A program made the position numbers and the translations under genes. From Pterobdella sp. o SKG-2022 (lineage: Eukaryota; Annelida; Clitellata; Hirudinida; Piscicolidae), in contig OZ038321.1 in the NCBI GenBank assembly GCA_964035795.1, positions 23,318,850-23,382,849 on the forward strand: a stretch of DNA of 64,000 bases. The letters are read 5' to 3'. The notes beneath the pieces were generated by a model. It ran no database searches and was not told where the DNA came from. It worked only from the letters and a program-made list of their open reading frames with translations. Numbering within the stretch: the first letter of the stretch is position 1; every line of letters starts with the position of its first letter. Shown in pieces: positions 25,393-35,406 of the stretch.

Positions 25393-28031
25393 ATGACAGA
25401 ACTGAAAGCTTTACTGGTGTCATTCCTTTTCTTTTTTATCACTCATGTGAAATGCAAACAAATGTCGATGAAGTTCAAGCCTCCACAACAAACAGACGAA
25501 GAATTACATTCGACATTTATTCCGGAAAATCTCAAATGTGACGCTTGCCAGGCGATTTCCTTCAAGGTAGGCACATTTTTAGTTCATCCGATGAATCTTT
25601 CAGCTTAAAACAAAATTTAATTGAAAATCTTAATACGTTTTTACAGCCTTTGTGTTGTTGTGCATGCAATTATCTGAATTTAAATTATCTGCCTGCTAAT
25701 TATCATCATTTTATAACTGCCTGAATTGATTTCAATAGATCGTTTCATACCAATACAACGAGAATAGTTTCACAAAAGCTTTTTAGAGTAAACAATAGTA
25801 TTTATATATTAAGTGACACTAATTTTCGATAACTAAAGTATCATCAGCAAATATCAAAACTATTCTTTTTTATGAAAAAAGTGGAAATCTAAAAAAATAC
25901 ATACGACGTCTTTCAAACAACACAACTATTAGGATTCAGTTGAAAATTGCAGGAGATGGATTCCCATAGTGCAGTAAATATGGTCAGAATGGAACATTTC
26001 ATAGTTAACGGCCGTCAAATAAAGTGTTTTCAGATTTATAGTTTAAATTTCGTTTTCTCAGTTTATATTCATAATTTATAAAAATATATAAATAATTTAT
26101 TTTGTACTTTTTTCAATATATAAACATCAAAATATTTGGGAGAAATTTTATTTTATCTTCATGTAGTCCTTTAGGAACTGTTCGAATTGTTCTGTGGTAA
26201 GGGTATTTTTTTTCACTTTTCGACAGATGGTTGAAAAATATTGTTGATAATTTTTGCGATAATAATCATATAAAAAATTAATTTTTGGTGAAAATAATAA
26301 TAAGAATGATAAAACTAAAAATAAAAATTTTACTGGTAACAACAACTATTTTAAAACAGCAAACGATTGTTTGCTCTGTCGAATGATTATGACGATAAGT
26401 AGGATTCATCTTCGTTTTCTCACTCAAAACTTCTAATATTTGTTGAATGTAGTTTATTTTTGAGGTGAAATCTAAAAGTAAGATATTGAGAATACACATG
26501 ACAAGTGAATGAAGGTGTTGATAAATCTTTGAAGAAAGACGGGTTTTATGGGTAAGATTTTGCATGCTGGAACTTTGAGAGAACTTCAAAGATCTTCGAT
26601 AACTTGCTTTCATTAAGTTTTTCACATGATACTTATAAATCAGTTTCCACTACAATTCTTCGCATGTTTTTCAATTATTTTTTTGATAGTTTCATATAGA
26701 AATTCCTTAGTTTCATAAGCAAATACCAGTTTTCCATAGATTCGTTATAGAATACGAAGAGCCTTTAGCAGGAATGATACCCCATGTTGATGGTGGATGT
26801 TATTTTTATGGTACCATGTAATAATTACAAAAGATTTTCAAAGGATTATAAAAAAAATGGATTTTAAAATCTCAAACTACTATTTAAAATGCTTAATCGA
26901 TAAGTATTGAAATGGAATCTAAATAATTAGTATTGAGTTTCTTCTGAATTTACATTTCCCGTGCTAATATCTTCATTAATATTTCGTTTCAAGTGCGATT
27001 TGAAATTTTCAAAACTTCAGAAACAAATGATAAGATATTTCGATCGACAGCTATCTTTTTTCCTATATTCACTATGTTATATTTTTCAATCTTTATTTGC
27101 TCATCTATGATTTGTAAAACTAAAAATAATTAAGTTTGAATGAAACACCAGAAACAAAATCACCATAACAACATTGTCCTTTTCCAAGATGCACCATTTG
27201 ATTGAGAAGTTCAACAAGAACCACAAAAACTACAAATATAAATTGCCTGAATCTGAGTTGATTGACCTGTTTGAACAGGGCTGTGATAAGGTTCTTTATG
27301 AAAGGTTACTTTTGTGTTTCAAGCAATAAATAATCTTATATGGAATGTCAAGAAAACTAATAATTGTTCTAGTGAAAAAATTAAAACAATTTCAGTATTA
27401 AACCAATTTTTAATTATTTGTCAAAAGTCTAGTTTTACATATTTATTTTTAAACAAGAAGCTTCACACAAACACTCTAACATTGTATTTACTTCTAAAGC
27501 TATGGTTTGAAAGAAGTGCACGGGGAAAACCGTTTGAATGGTCCAGGCTTGCAGGATAGTGACAAGGTTGCCGGCATGATCGCTGGAGGAGGCAGATGGC
27601 CTTACAGGTTTGTGTCGGTGCGTGTTTTATGTGTTTCAATGTTCAAAAATTTTTTGCGTCGATTTATGGAAAAATTTTAGTATATTTATTGAGCAAAAAA
27701 ACATCTATAATTTTTGAAAGTTTAATATAATGGATGTAGTATTTTTATCTACCGGTCATTTTCACATGAAAATAAGTTTCTAAATTTGAAAGTTTAAAGT
27801 TTTGTTGACCCATTTCATTGATGTAAAAAACGCCACACATGCGTAGGTTGTCGGAGATTTGTAATAGAATGGTCTCAGATCTGGGAGAAATCGATATTTA
27901 CAACATGTATCTCGTTCAGCCTTCCAACTATGACAGTTTTTATAATCAGCTGTGCGAAGGAAATACCCCTATAACAAGCTCGTGTGCCCTCAGGAAAAAG
28001 AGAAGAGAGAAAAGAGAAGAAAAGGAAGCTG
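25393..28031 (+). CDS. MZB1: MZB1/pERp1-like ER luminal protein (3' end in gap)
   Basis: Vertebrate MZB1 (pERp1) is an ER-resident cofactor that helps oxidative folding and secretion, notably of immunoglobulin. It belongs to the saposin-like, Cys-rich group that also holds the canopy proteins (family knowledge). Exons: 25393-25566 (signal peptide MTELKALLVSFLFFFITHVKC, then DEELHSTFIPENLKCDACQA), 27189-27304 (SELIDLFEQGCDKVLYE), 27500-27607 (YGLKEVHGENRLNGPGLQDS, GGGRWPYR) and 27847-28031 (LSEICNRMVSDLGEIDIYNM, QLCEGNTPITSSC, then a Lys/Glu/Arg-rich run). Every junction is GT/AG with matching phase. Order and spacing of the Cys residues, GPGL, GG.WP and the C-terminal C..N...C region match MZB1 along its length. 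The last exon enters a 200-N gap, so stop and any ER-retention signal are unseen. Confidence 0.85.
26148..26625 (-). CDS. Possible small nested gene on the minus strand
   Basis: Lies antisense in the first MZB1 intron. A frame at 26625-26348 reads through LTHKTRLSSKIYQHLHSL and SKINYIQQILEVLSEKTKMN and reaches a possible GTTGTT donor near 26348. A second frame ends FSTICRKVKKNTLTTEQFEQ FLKDYMKIK at a stop near 26148. The charged, non-repetitive C-terminus looks coding, but the link between the two pieces is not clean and I recognise no family. Confidence 0.3.
27656..27705 (+). repeat. Single-arm copy of hairpin family
   Basis: Resembles the left arm of the hairpin element at 34671-34777 (shared ACGTCG, AAAATTTTAGTA, ATTTATT, GCAAAAAA in the same order). 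A third relative is at about 46752-46796. No second arm is visible here. It lies in an MZB1 intron. Confidence 0.45.
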
Positions 28032-28231
28032 NNNNNNNNNNNNNNNNNNNNNNNNNNNNNNNNNNNNNNNNNNNNNNNNNNNNNNNNNNNNNNNNNNNNN
28101 NNNNNNNNNNNNNNNNNNNNNNNNNNNNNNNNNNNNNNNNNNNNNNNNNNNNNNNNNNNNNNNNNNNNNNNNNNNNNNNNNNNNNNNNNNNNNNNNNNNN
28201 NNNNNNNNNNNNNNNNNNNNNNNNNNNNNNN
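28032..28231. other. Assembly gap, 200 N
   Basis: Exactly 200 N, the usual size for a placeholder gap of unknown true length. It removes the 3' end of the MZB1-like gene. Confidence 0.99.
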
Positions 28232-29054
28232 ATAAAACTACAATTTATACAAAGCTCATTTTTATAATTTAGGTCTCTCAATGGAATGATATAATTTAAT
28301 TAATGTTGATAGATAAAGAATTTTGACCAGTTAGTCTTTATATTACATATATGATTAAAATATATAAAAAATTCTTTTATTATTCATATCTTTTATTGAA
28401 ATTTAAAGTTTATTATTGTCAATAGAAAATATATTTTTGATGTAATTTAACAAATATATAAAATATGATTTTGTTATGACATCTTAACTCCCAAGAGCAA
28501 CAGTGTGATAATGATTGTTAAGCGTTTTGATCGCCAAACATTCATCACACTGGTTCCCATGTTGTTTCATTATTTCAAAGTTATTGCTTCAGTATGTTAT
28601 ACATCGTTTATGCGCTAGTAGAAGTTTACTTTCAAAAATTTTAATTTATTGTTGGTTGAAGTTTCGTGGAATAAAATGAAAAATATTTTGTTGATTACGT
28701 GAATGGATTATTATCTTCAATTGTTTACCCAAGCATCTTGGGACATCTGTAGATTTCTTTATTTTGCTTTCAAAGATTTTTTTATCAATTCGACTATACC
28801 ATCGTTTTTTAATATTCAATAAGCCATTTATATAGCACTCTAACGTATATTTGCTACAAACTAAGTGAAGACATATATATGTGTTTTAAGAGATTAGGCA
28901 AAAGAAAAGTAGGATGAAGAAGATTTTAGAAGAGAAGGAAGAAACTTTCAAAAAAGAAAACCAGCATGAGAGAAAGATTTATTTGAGTAAGAAATGTTTT
29001 TCAATACAAAATTAAATTTCAAAAAACAAAAATTTTCGGAGTTACAGAAGCTTA
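28232..29054. other. AT-rich DNA after the gap, no gene seen
   Basis: No exon, RNA gene or clear repeat recognised. It could hold the rest of the MZB1-like transcript's 3' part. Confidence 0.4.
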
Positions 29055-29260
29055 GTAGAACTAAGCACTATGTAACGGCTTCAATTCCAACTTCTGTAAC
29101 GCCATTCGCCCTTTTTGCATTAATTACATTTGGCTTTTAATTATTTTTCTCCCACAGTTCCTCAACAATTGTTCTCCAATAATGACTCTATGGTTAATTT
29201 GTTTAAAAAATCAAGTTTTCAATAAAAAAAAACAGTCATGTGCCAAGTGTGCGTTAAGGA
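29055..29260 (+). repeat. ~200-bp dispersed repeat, copy 1
   Basis: Aligns along its length with 33968-34175: shared GAACTAA, TATGTAACGGCTTCAATTC-like block, TAACGCCATTC, then the CATGTGCCAAGTGTGC end block, in the same order and spacing. After the end block this copy has GGATTCGAGCCCGG, close to a tRNA B-box, so a tRNA-derived SINE is possible. Sits just upstream of the second Penelope-like element. Confidence 0.65.
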
Positions 29261-29417
29261 TTCGAGCCCGGGTTTGCACTTTGAGCTTGTATCGATTTTC
29301 AAGGGTTTAGAAAACATAGGTGCATGATTAACTAAACTAGCCTATTAACAAAAACGATTTAATCAAAAACTTTTATTAATTGAATAATAAACATTCATTT
29401 TAAGAACCACCCAGATT

Positions 29418-30796
29418 ATGAAGCAATGCGTTCGTCATTCAACCAACCGGGAAGGTTCTTTTTTTACAGCCAAAACACACAAAGTGACCTCTTTCAATGA
29501 AATCATCTCTGAAAGTTTGAAAGTGAAGTCTATAATTGATCAGACCAACACTCGTTATTATAATGTGAGTAAGGTGTTGACTAGTTACTTGCAACCATTA
29601 GCGGAAAATAAGTATACTCTGTTTAACACTCAGTTGTTTCCAAAAATCCTAAGTAACATCTCCAGACGAGGAAGATGTCAGCTACGATGATCTATGTTAA
29701 CAAACAACTAGCCCCTATGTGCAGCAAAGAAATTTTTGTTGAATTGCTAAAAAAATCACTACAGAGAGTATCTTTTCAGCCAACGGACGCCTATACAAGC
29801 AAATAGATGGTGTCGCAATGGGAAATCCTTTGTCGGTGGTCTTTTCTGGGTGTTTCCTATATAACATGGAAGAGCAGTTGGTAACATTGGCCTCACCAAT
29901 CTTATACATTAGATATGTGAATGACATTTTCGTCCGCAGAAAGAAAATGAGGAAGACAAACTTTTCAAGGCTTTGAACGCTTTTCATCCCAACATCAAAC
30001 TAACGATTGAAGAAAACCTCTCCAAGTTCTTGGATACATTACTTCTAAACAACAAGGATGGTTCCTATAGCCTTCAGGTCGTAAATAAGTCCAGTAAGCT
30101 TCTTTTTAATTTCTCATCACAAGTGCCGCTTCAGTACAAAAGAAGTGTCGTTCTGAGTGAGTTGCACAGAGCGAAGGCTATCGGTTCTGATTTCGACTTC
30201 GAAATGAATAGAATCAAGTCGAAGTTCTTCTGTGCTGGCTACCCCCTTAGATTCATGATGTATTAGTTTAACAAGTTTTCAGTGCCTGAAAAGGAGTTTT
30301 TGATTCTACCAGGATTTTTTAAAGAAACATCGAATGTACATATTAAGATCCTTTTTTGTCCAAAAAATGAAAGCGGTATCAAAAAACTCTTGGATAAAGT
30401 GAAATCATTTACAAACTACAGCATCAAGATTTCGTATTCGTGGCTCACCACTAAAATTCGCACTCTCTTCCCGATAAAGGATAAACTGACACATCACCAT
30501 CATGTCATCTATAAAGGAGAATGCTCTTGCAAGAGTACGTATATTGGTGAAACTCTGAAGAACTTCAATATTAGATGGGCGGAGCACGAATCGGATAAAA
30601 GTAGTTCCGAACCCATCAAGCATCTCATAGAGAATCCTACCCATAGGTTCACATGGAGCATCTTGGACAGAGCTTCCACCAATGCGAGGAAGAGGAAGAT
30701 CTTAGAAGCGTACCACATCAAAGCACAGCGACCCACGTTAAATGATCAATTGGACATGAAGTCGCTAACTTTGTTTCGCTTTGGCATCACCTAATG
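29418..30796 (+). pseudogene. Second Penelope-like retroelement, decayed
   Basis: RT then GIY-YIG order again, in three main frames: 29418-29690 (N-terminal RT part, TAKTHKV and QTNTRYYNVSKVL), about 29700-29970 (IDGVAMGNPLSVVFSGCFLY and the active-site segment, YVND where YVDD is usual), 29973-30266 (thumb, FHPNIKLTIEENLSKFLDTL) and 30282-30796 (GIY-YIG nuclease, CSCKSTYIGETLKNFNIRW, ending FGIT and a stop). The last frame is long and uninterrupted, so decay is modest. Its protein sequence differs greatly from the 1784-4070 element, so this is a separate family. Confidence 0.88.
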
Positions 30797-32205
30797 GCTG
30801 GTTATTTTTTAAGCTTGGTTACTTCTCTTTTCATGTTATTATCTCACCTCGTAATTAAAAATAATTTTATTTTCCATTTCAATAATTTAGATTTGAATTT
30901 TCATTATTCATGTAGCACGTTAAAGTATTATTATTTGATGATGTTACTATGGCAGCTAGTCTTTAAGTTTGTATAAAGAAGTTCCAAGCGGCAAAGAAAT
31001 TTGTGTCTCTGTTTTAAGTTGGATAATAGGATTTGTTAGTTGAAAAATGTTAGTTTTTTTTTTGAAAATATTCATGTATCAAAATGTTTAAATATTTACG
31101 GATTTTACAAAAAGCTTTGTTAGTTGATAAATGTTAGTTTTTTTTTCATAAAACTTCTTTAATGTATCAGAATGTTCTCAAAATTTTCTTAAATATAGTG
31201 TTCTTTAAAGTGAAATAGATATTTTTTTTCAAATAACAAAAAAAAATAGTTTTATTCAGATACGAATGTAAAAAAATTATTATTTCAGTACTTTCACAAT
31301 TTTTTTGTAGTCCTATGATTGGTTCATCAACTATAGGCTCGCGTCTAAAGCCAATCAATGTTTTTTTGTGAGCGTGAAGTGCCTGTAAGTTTGTATACTT
31401 GATGATGTGAGTTCAATTTACGAAAAGCTTCATGTTATTATTCAGTTAATAAAAGTGTTTGATAAAATCGTTTTTTATAGGAGAATGATTTTTCTTATTC
31501 AAAAATGAGAAGACCCAACTTGTTAAACTAAAAATTGTTTTGTGAATAGACACCAATTTAGAGTCCTAGCGATTAGATTGCATTTGACACAAAAGGCTAA
31601 CCGCTACATTTTGCCGCCTTCGGATAGCCGCCTATTTAGAATGCTCCAACTCAATTATAAAGATTTCTTCAAACGCCATTTGAAGGGCTGTGCTATCAAA
31701 ACAGAGCTGTGGAAGTGAGTTAAAAAAACATATGGTACAAATAGTGGTACTGAGTGAAAAAATATTTTGAGAAACATCAGGCTGTGTAAGGCAAAGAATA
31801 ATTACCTTCAAAAACGAATTCAATCTAAAGTTTTTCATGTGTGAAGGAAGTTTGCTATTCTTCACAATTAACATTGAGTGAAAAATTTTTTTATAGGAAT
31901 ACAAGATGTTAGTTATTATTGATGAATTAATATTCATGAGATTAGTCGTTTGGAAACATATCTGAATTTTCTTGATATTTATCGTAAAATGAGAAAGATT
32001 TTAGGTACATATATTTTTTCAAAGAACTGAAAATTTCGAAAAATTCAACTTTTACATCTAAATTTTGAAAATATTCATTGAATATAGAATTATCCATAAA
32101 AATGAATCTAAAGTAGAACGTTATTAGTTTTCTAATAAACAAGAAAATCTAACTTTTTAGAGACATCTTAGATTTAATAATAATAAATAGTATTATGAGG
32201 GGTTA
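30797..32205. other. AT-rich DNA with an ~85-bp tandem duplication
   Basis: Two tandem copies of a block starting GTTAGTTGA-AAATGTTAGTTTTTTTT lie at about 31036 and 31119. A GAAGCTTTTCGTAAA motif copy (reverse complement) is at 31395-31433. No gene seen. Confidence 0.4.
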
Positions 32206-32285
32206 ACATAGTTACCAACTAATTTTTTCCGCTAGTGTTTTATGATAAGGCTAAACTTATCAAAAATTATAGCTGTTTTTTACTC
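32206..32285 (+). repeat. Dispersed ~130-bp repeat, copy C (short)
   Basis: Carries the core TTTTATGATAAGGCTAAACT, then TATCAAAAATTATAGC, of copies A (4222-4346) and B (22446-22583). Similarity is lost beyond the core, so this copy is older or truncated. Confidence 0.65.
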
Positions 32286-33017
32286 AATAATTTTACTAAA
32301 TTTTTTGCATAAATTGACGTAAAAAAATTGTTAAACAAAGATATAAATGTTGAATTAATGAAAATTTTTGAAAACAGAATTTTAATGAAAATGTCATTAT
32401 ATTTTATATTTAACTCGATAATCGTTTAATTTCACAGCAAACAGATGTCTCAAATCCTATAAAAAGGTTATTTCACTGCTCTACCAGTCCAACTTTCCCC
32501 ATAAGTCCTTCAGTAGGTTAGCGGTTTTTAGAGCATTTTTGTAATTAATTAATTATAATTAACTTTATTTTTTCAGATGTTTTTCAAAAAATATGAATAT
32601 GAATTTATTTTTTAAGTTTATTTGGTATATATATAAAATTGTGCAGATTCGAGAAAATGATGGGAAAGAAAATGTTCGTTTTTGCAGTCATGCTAGTGTG
32701 TTTGGTGTTAACGGTTCAACTTTATGATTAGTTGTTTATGATAATTTTGATAAGTTTTTTTTTTTAAAAAAATGATGTATAGATTCATCTTTCAGTTTAT
32801 TACTCCCATACGGGGATGACTTCTATAAAACACTCGTTTGCGTCTGGTTCATTTTTGGCGTATCATAACCTGATGTCATGTCTTTAAGACCATCAAAATT
32901 CTAATTATTTTGAAAATATTTCATAATTGGAACTATCAACTATTCTTTATTGAATATGTTTTTTAGAAAATGTTTTTCAGAATTATACATTCTCAATCAA
33001 ACAGATTTTGAAAAAAG

Positions 33018-33125
33018 GGTGGCATTGAGGTGGCCCGCAAAAGATATGACCATGAAGAGGAAGAAGATGAATCTGAGGATGATGAATCCGATGAAAGCCA
33101 TGAGACATCACGACAACGTTATTGA
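33018..33125 (+). CDS. Possible acidic C-terminal exon
   Basis: After a weak acceptor (GAAAAAAG) the frame reads GGIEVARKRYDHEEEEDESE, then DDESDESHETSRQRY, and stops at 33123-33125. An AATAAA lies about 55 bp further on. Such acidic tails end many ER-luminal and nuclear proteins; it could be the last exon of the MZB1-like gene or of an unseen gene. The acceptor is poor. Confidence 0.25.
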   Translation, partial: GGIEVARKRYDHEEEEDESEDDESDESHETSRQRY

Positions 33126-33298
33126 AGTATCCATATGATGGATATCCATTGGAGTAAAACATCATATGAAGTTATCAAAATAATAAAGTTATTATATAGA
33201 ATTTACAAAAAATAGTTCAATCCACTTTGTCGAAAAAAGAAAATAGAATTTTTGCAAAAAAAAAATCGTGAAAAAAATAGTAGATCAAAAGTAGAATT

Positions 33299-33371
33299 GG
33301 CCCGCATAGCTCAGCTAGTAGAGCGTTAGACTAGTTATCTAAAGTAACCGGGTTCAATCCCGCGCGGGCCG
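33299..33371 (+). tRNA. tRNA-Thr(AGU)-like sequence, head of a SINE
   Basis: GGCCCGC at the 5' end pairs perfectly with GCGGGCC at 33364-33370. The D-arm GCTC...GAGC, the anticodon stem TTAGA/TCTAA with loop CTAGTTA (anticodon AGT), and a B-box GGTTCAATCCC are all visible. The cloverleaf is imperfect: one extra base before the D-stem, a 6-base T-loop, and one T-stem mismatch. It is followed by a body shared with other copies and an A-rich tail, so it is better read as a SINE head than a working tRNA gene. Confidence 0.6.
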
Positions 33372-33482
33372 ACAATTATACGCACAAGGAGTAGCGCCCT
33401 GTGAATCATCTGTTGAGTTAACGAAACACCAATATGGGGCGACTAAAAATCGATCAAAAAAATAAAAAAAAACAAAAAAAAA
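33299..33482 (+). mobile_element. tRNA-derived SINE, near full length
   Basis: Three parts: Thr-tRNA-like head (33299-33371), body with GGAGTAGCGCCCTGTGAAT and GGGGCGACTAAAAA (about 33385-33455), and a tail of A-runs (33456-33482). The body core recurs at 19345-19412, 44634-44675 and 49972-50012. Pol III-type boxes lie in the head. It needs a partner LINE to move; the one visible LINE fragment ends beside another copy of the core. Confidence 0.65.
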
Positions 33483-33967
33483 GTAGAATCAGAAACATAA
33501 TGTGGAAGTATATAAAAAAAATTAGAAAATCTACCGATCAGTTAAGATAAACAAACAGAACAGGGTTCAAATAATTAAAAACTCGCATGAGTATTAAACC
33601 TACATAATAAACATAAACATGTACCTGGAAGCATTTAGCCAAAATAGTGTTGCTTTCCACGCCCGTTCAGGTTATAGATGGGGGAGCAGCCGTGTGACAA
33701 AACACAATGAACGAAATACAAGGCAAAAGAGCGGGTCATTTTTCATTTGCGGCCGAAGTGAGAAATAAGTAGAACTAACTAGAGTTTAAAATGTCATCGA
33801 AATGAAACAACACACAAGATGTAGAATCTAAAAAGTTGAAAAAACATTCTAGTGGGATTAATGAACAAGCAAAAAACTGTCAAATAGATTGGCTAAGAAA
33901 GCCCTAAAATAATGAAACACTTCAATAGTGAAAATATACTGCTAAAATTTACATGAGTTTCATTTTT
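33483..33967. other. Unassigned, mixed composition
   Basis: About 33650-33790 is richer in GC than its neighbours but has no sustained frame and matches nothing else I see in the window. Possibly old repeat. Confidence 0.3.
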
Positions 33968-34175
33968 AGCCGAACTAAACTCTATATAATGGCTTCAATT
34001 CTAACCTTTCTAACGCCATTCTTCTTTTTTGCGTTATACAATTGAAATTTAATTTCATTTTTATTTTATGTTCTTTTAAATTTTCATCGCTAATGAAGAG
34101 TTTGGGGTTAATTTTTTTGAGAAATCGAACATTGAATAAAAACACAGCCATGTGCCAAGTGTGCTGTGAGGTTCA
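33968..34175 (+). repeat. ~200-bp dispersed repeat, copy 2
   Basis: Same block order as 29055-29260, ending in GCCATGTGCCAAGTGTGC. Diverged by many small changes, so not a recent duplication. No coding. Confidence 0.65.
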
Positions 34176-34670
34176 CTTTAGAAGAAAACTCCTATAACAA
34201 CAGAATCCAATTTAGAAACTTTATGATGGAAAACTTTGAACATCAAAAAAATTAAGACATGATTGGATGACAATTTAAAAAATTTTTAGTTGGCGAAAAA
34301 AGTTCTAACTTATATTAATGCAATGTTTGAACAAGCATATAAGCAATATACGAATGATACATTGGTGAAGATGAAAATTGAGATATAGAAAAAAAAAAAA
34401 GAAAGAAAGAAAAAACTGCACTTAAAAGAAAGAGGAAGAAGAACGGAAACAGGAAAGAATGCTGGTAGCATTGCAGCGGAAAATTGCAAGGGAAATCTTT
34501 TGACGCAACCATACTGCCTCCAAAGGGTCCCCTGACGCCTCGATAACTTTTCTACCTAACTCCTCAACAAAGCTACTGGTTGAAAAAAGTTATTCAATAA
34601 CATACATTATTAGTATGCAACAAAAAAAAAGAGCGGAAAAAAAGTTGAAAACAAATGAATTATAAATAAT

Positions 34671-34777
34671 CATTAACGTCGCTATAGTGAGAAAAAATTT
34701 TAGTACATTTATTAGCAAAAAAGATTTTTTTGCTTATAAATGTGCTAAAAATTTTTCTCATAATATCGACGTTAATG
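34671..34777. mobile_element. Hairpin (foldback) element, ~107 bp
   Basis: CATTAACGTCG at the left pairs with CGACGTTAATG at the right, and pairing continues with few mismatches over about 50 bp per arm to a tiny loop. Single-arm relatives lie near 27656-27705 and 46752-46796. No coding. A foldback MITE is the simplest reading; a microRNA-like hairpin is possible but unsupported. Confidence 0.7.
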
Positions 34778-35406
34778 TTTAGTGATATTGCTTAAAAGTA
34801 CATTAAGAGATTTCTAAAAAGTATTATAAATATTTATTAACCAATAAATTATAAAAGATTTAAAATTCCTTTGAGAAGAATGTGTGAAAATATCTGCTTT
34901 TTAAGGTAGGAACGGTTATAAAAGAACATTTTCTTTATTTTGTTCAGACTTTTATGGAATAATCTCAGTGAATTTTCGATCTTAAGTTTTGATTATCCGT
35001 GACGCTTAATAAGATCTCATAATTTTCTTAGAGATAGGTTTGACCTTCTGTGAACATTTGGACATCAGCAGCAGAACCTTATAGCCAATTTTTGCATAAA
35101 CTTTGAAAAATTTTTGATCTTTAAGAACAGAATTTATATGATTATTTTCTCCAATAATGAGCGTTTCGATCAAAGGTTAAAATAATTCAAATATCATAAT
35201 TAATGACCTACGTACTCTAATTAATAAAATATCTATAAAAAAATTTTTTGAAAAACAAAAAGTTTGTAAAAAACTTGTAAAAGTATTAGGAAAATATTAA
35301 CATGTTTCTTTTTAAACACTAAATTGTCTTTGGGCGGTAAAGTTACTTTTATAAACATAAATAATACTATTCAAACTGGCTTTTCCGTCGAGATTCCAAA
35401 GGGAAT
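34778..35406. other. Upstream region of TOPBP1
   Basis: AT-rich, no exon recognised. It should contain the TOPBP1 promoter and 5' UTR; I see no distinctive element. Confidence 0.4.

Noticed and set aside
27839..28281. Several frames spanning the N run
   Set aside because: The N stretch is an assembly gap, so reading through it is meaningless. Only the MZB1-like frame up to 28031 is kept.
33299..33371. A functional tRNA-Thr gene
   Set aside because: The spacing before the D-stem, the 6-base T-loop, the T-stem mismatch and the SINE body that follows argue for a retroposed head. A covariance-model scan would settle it.
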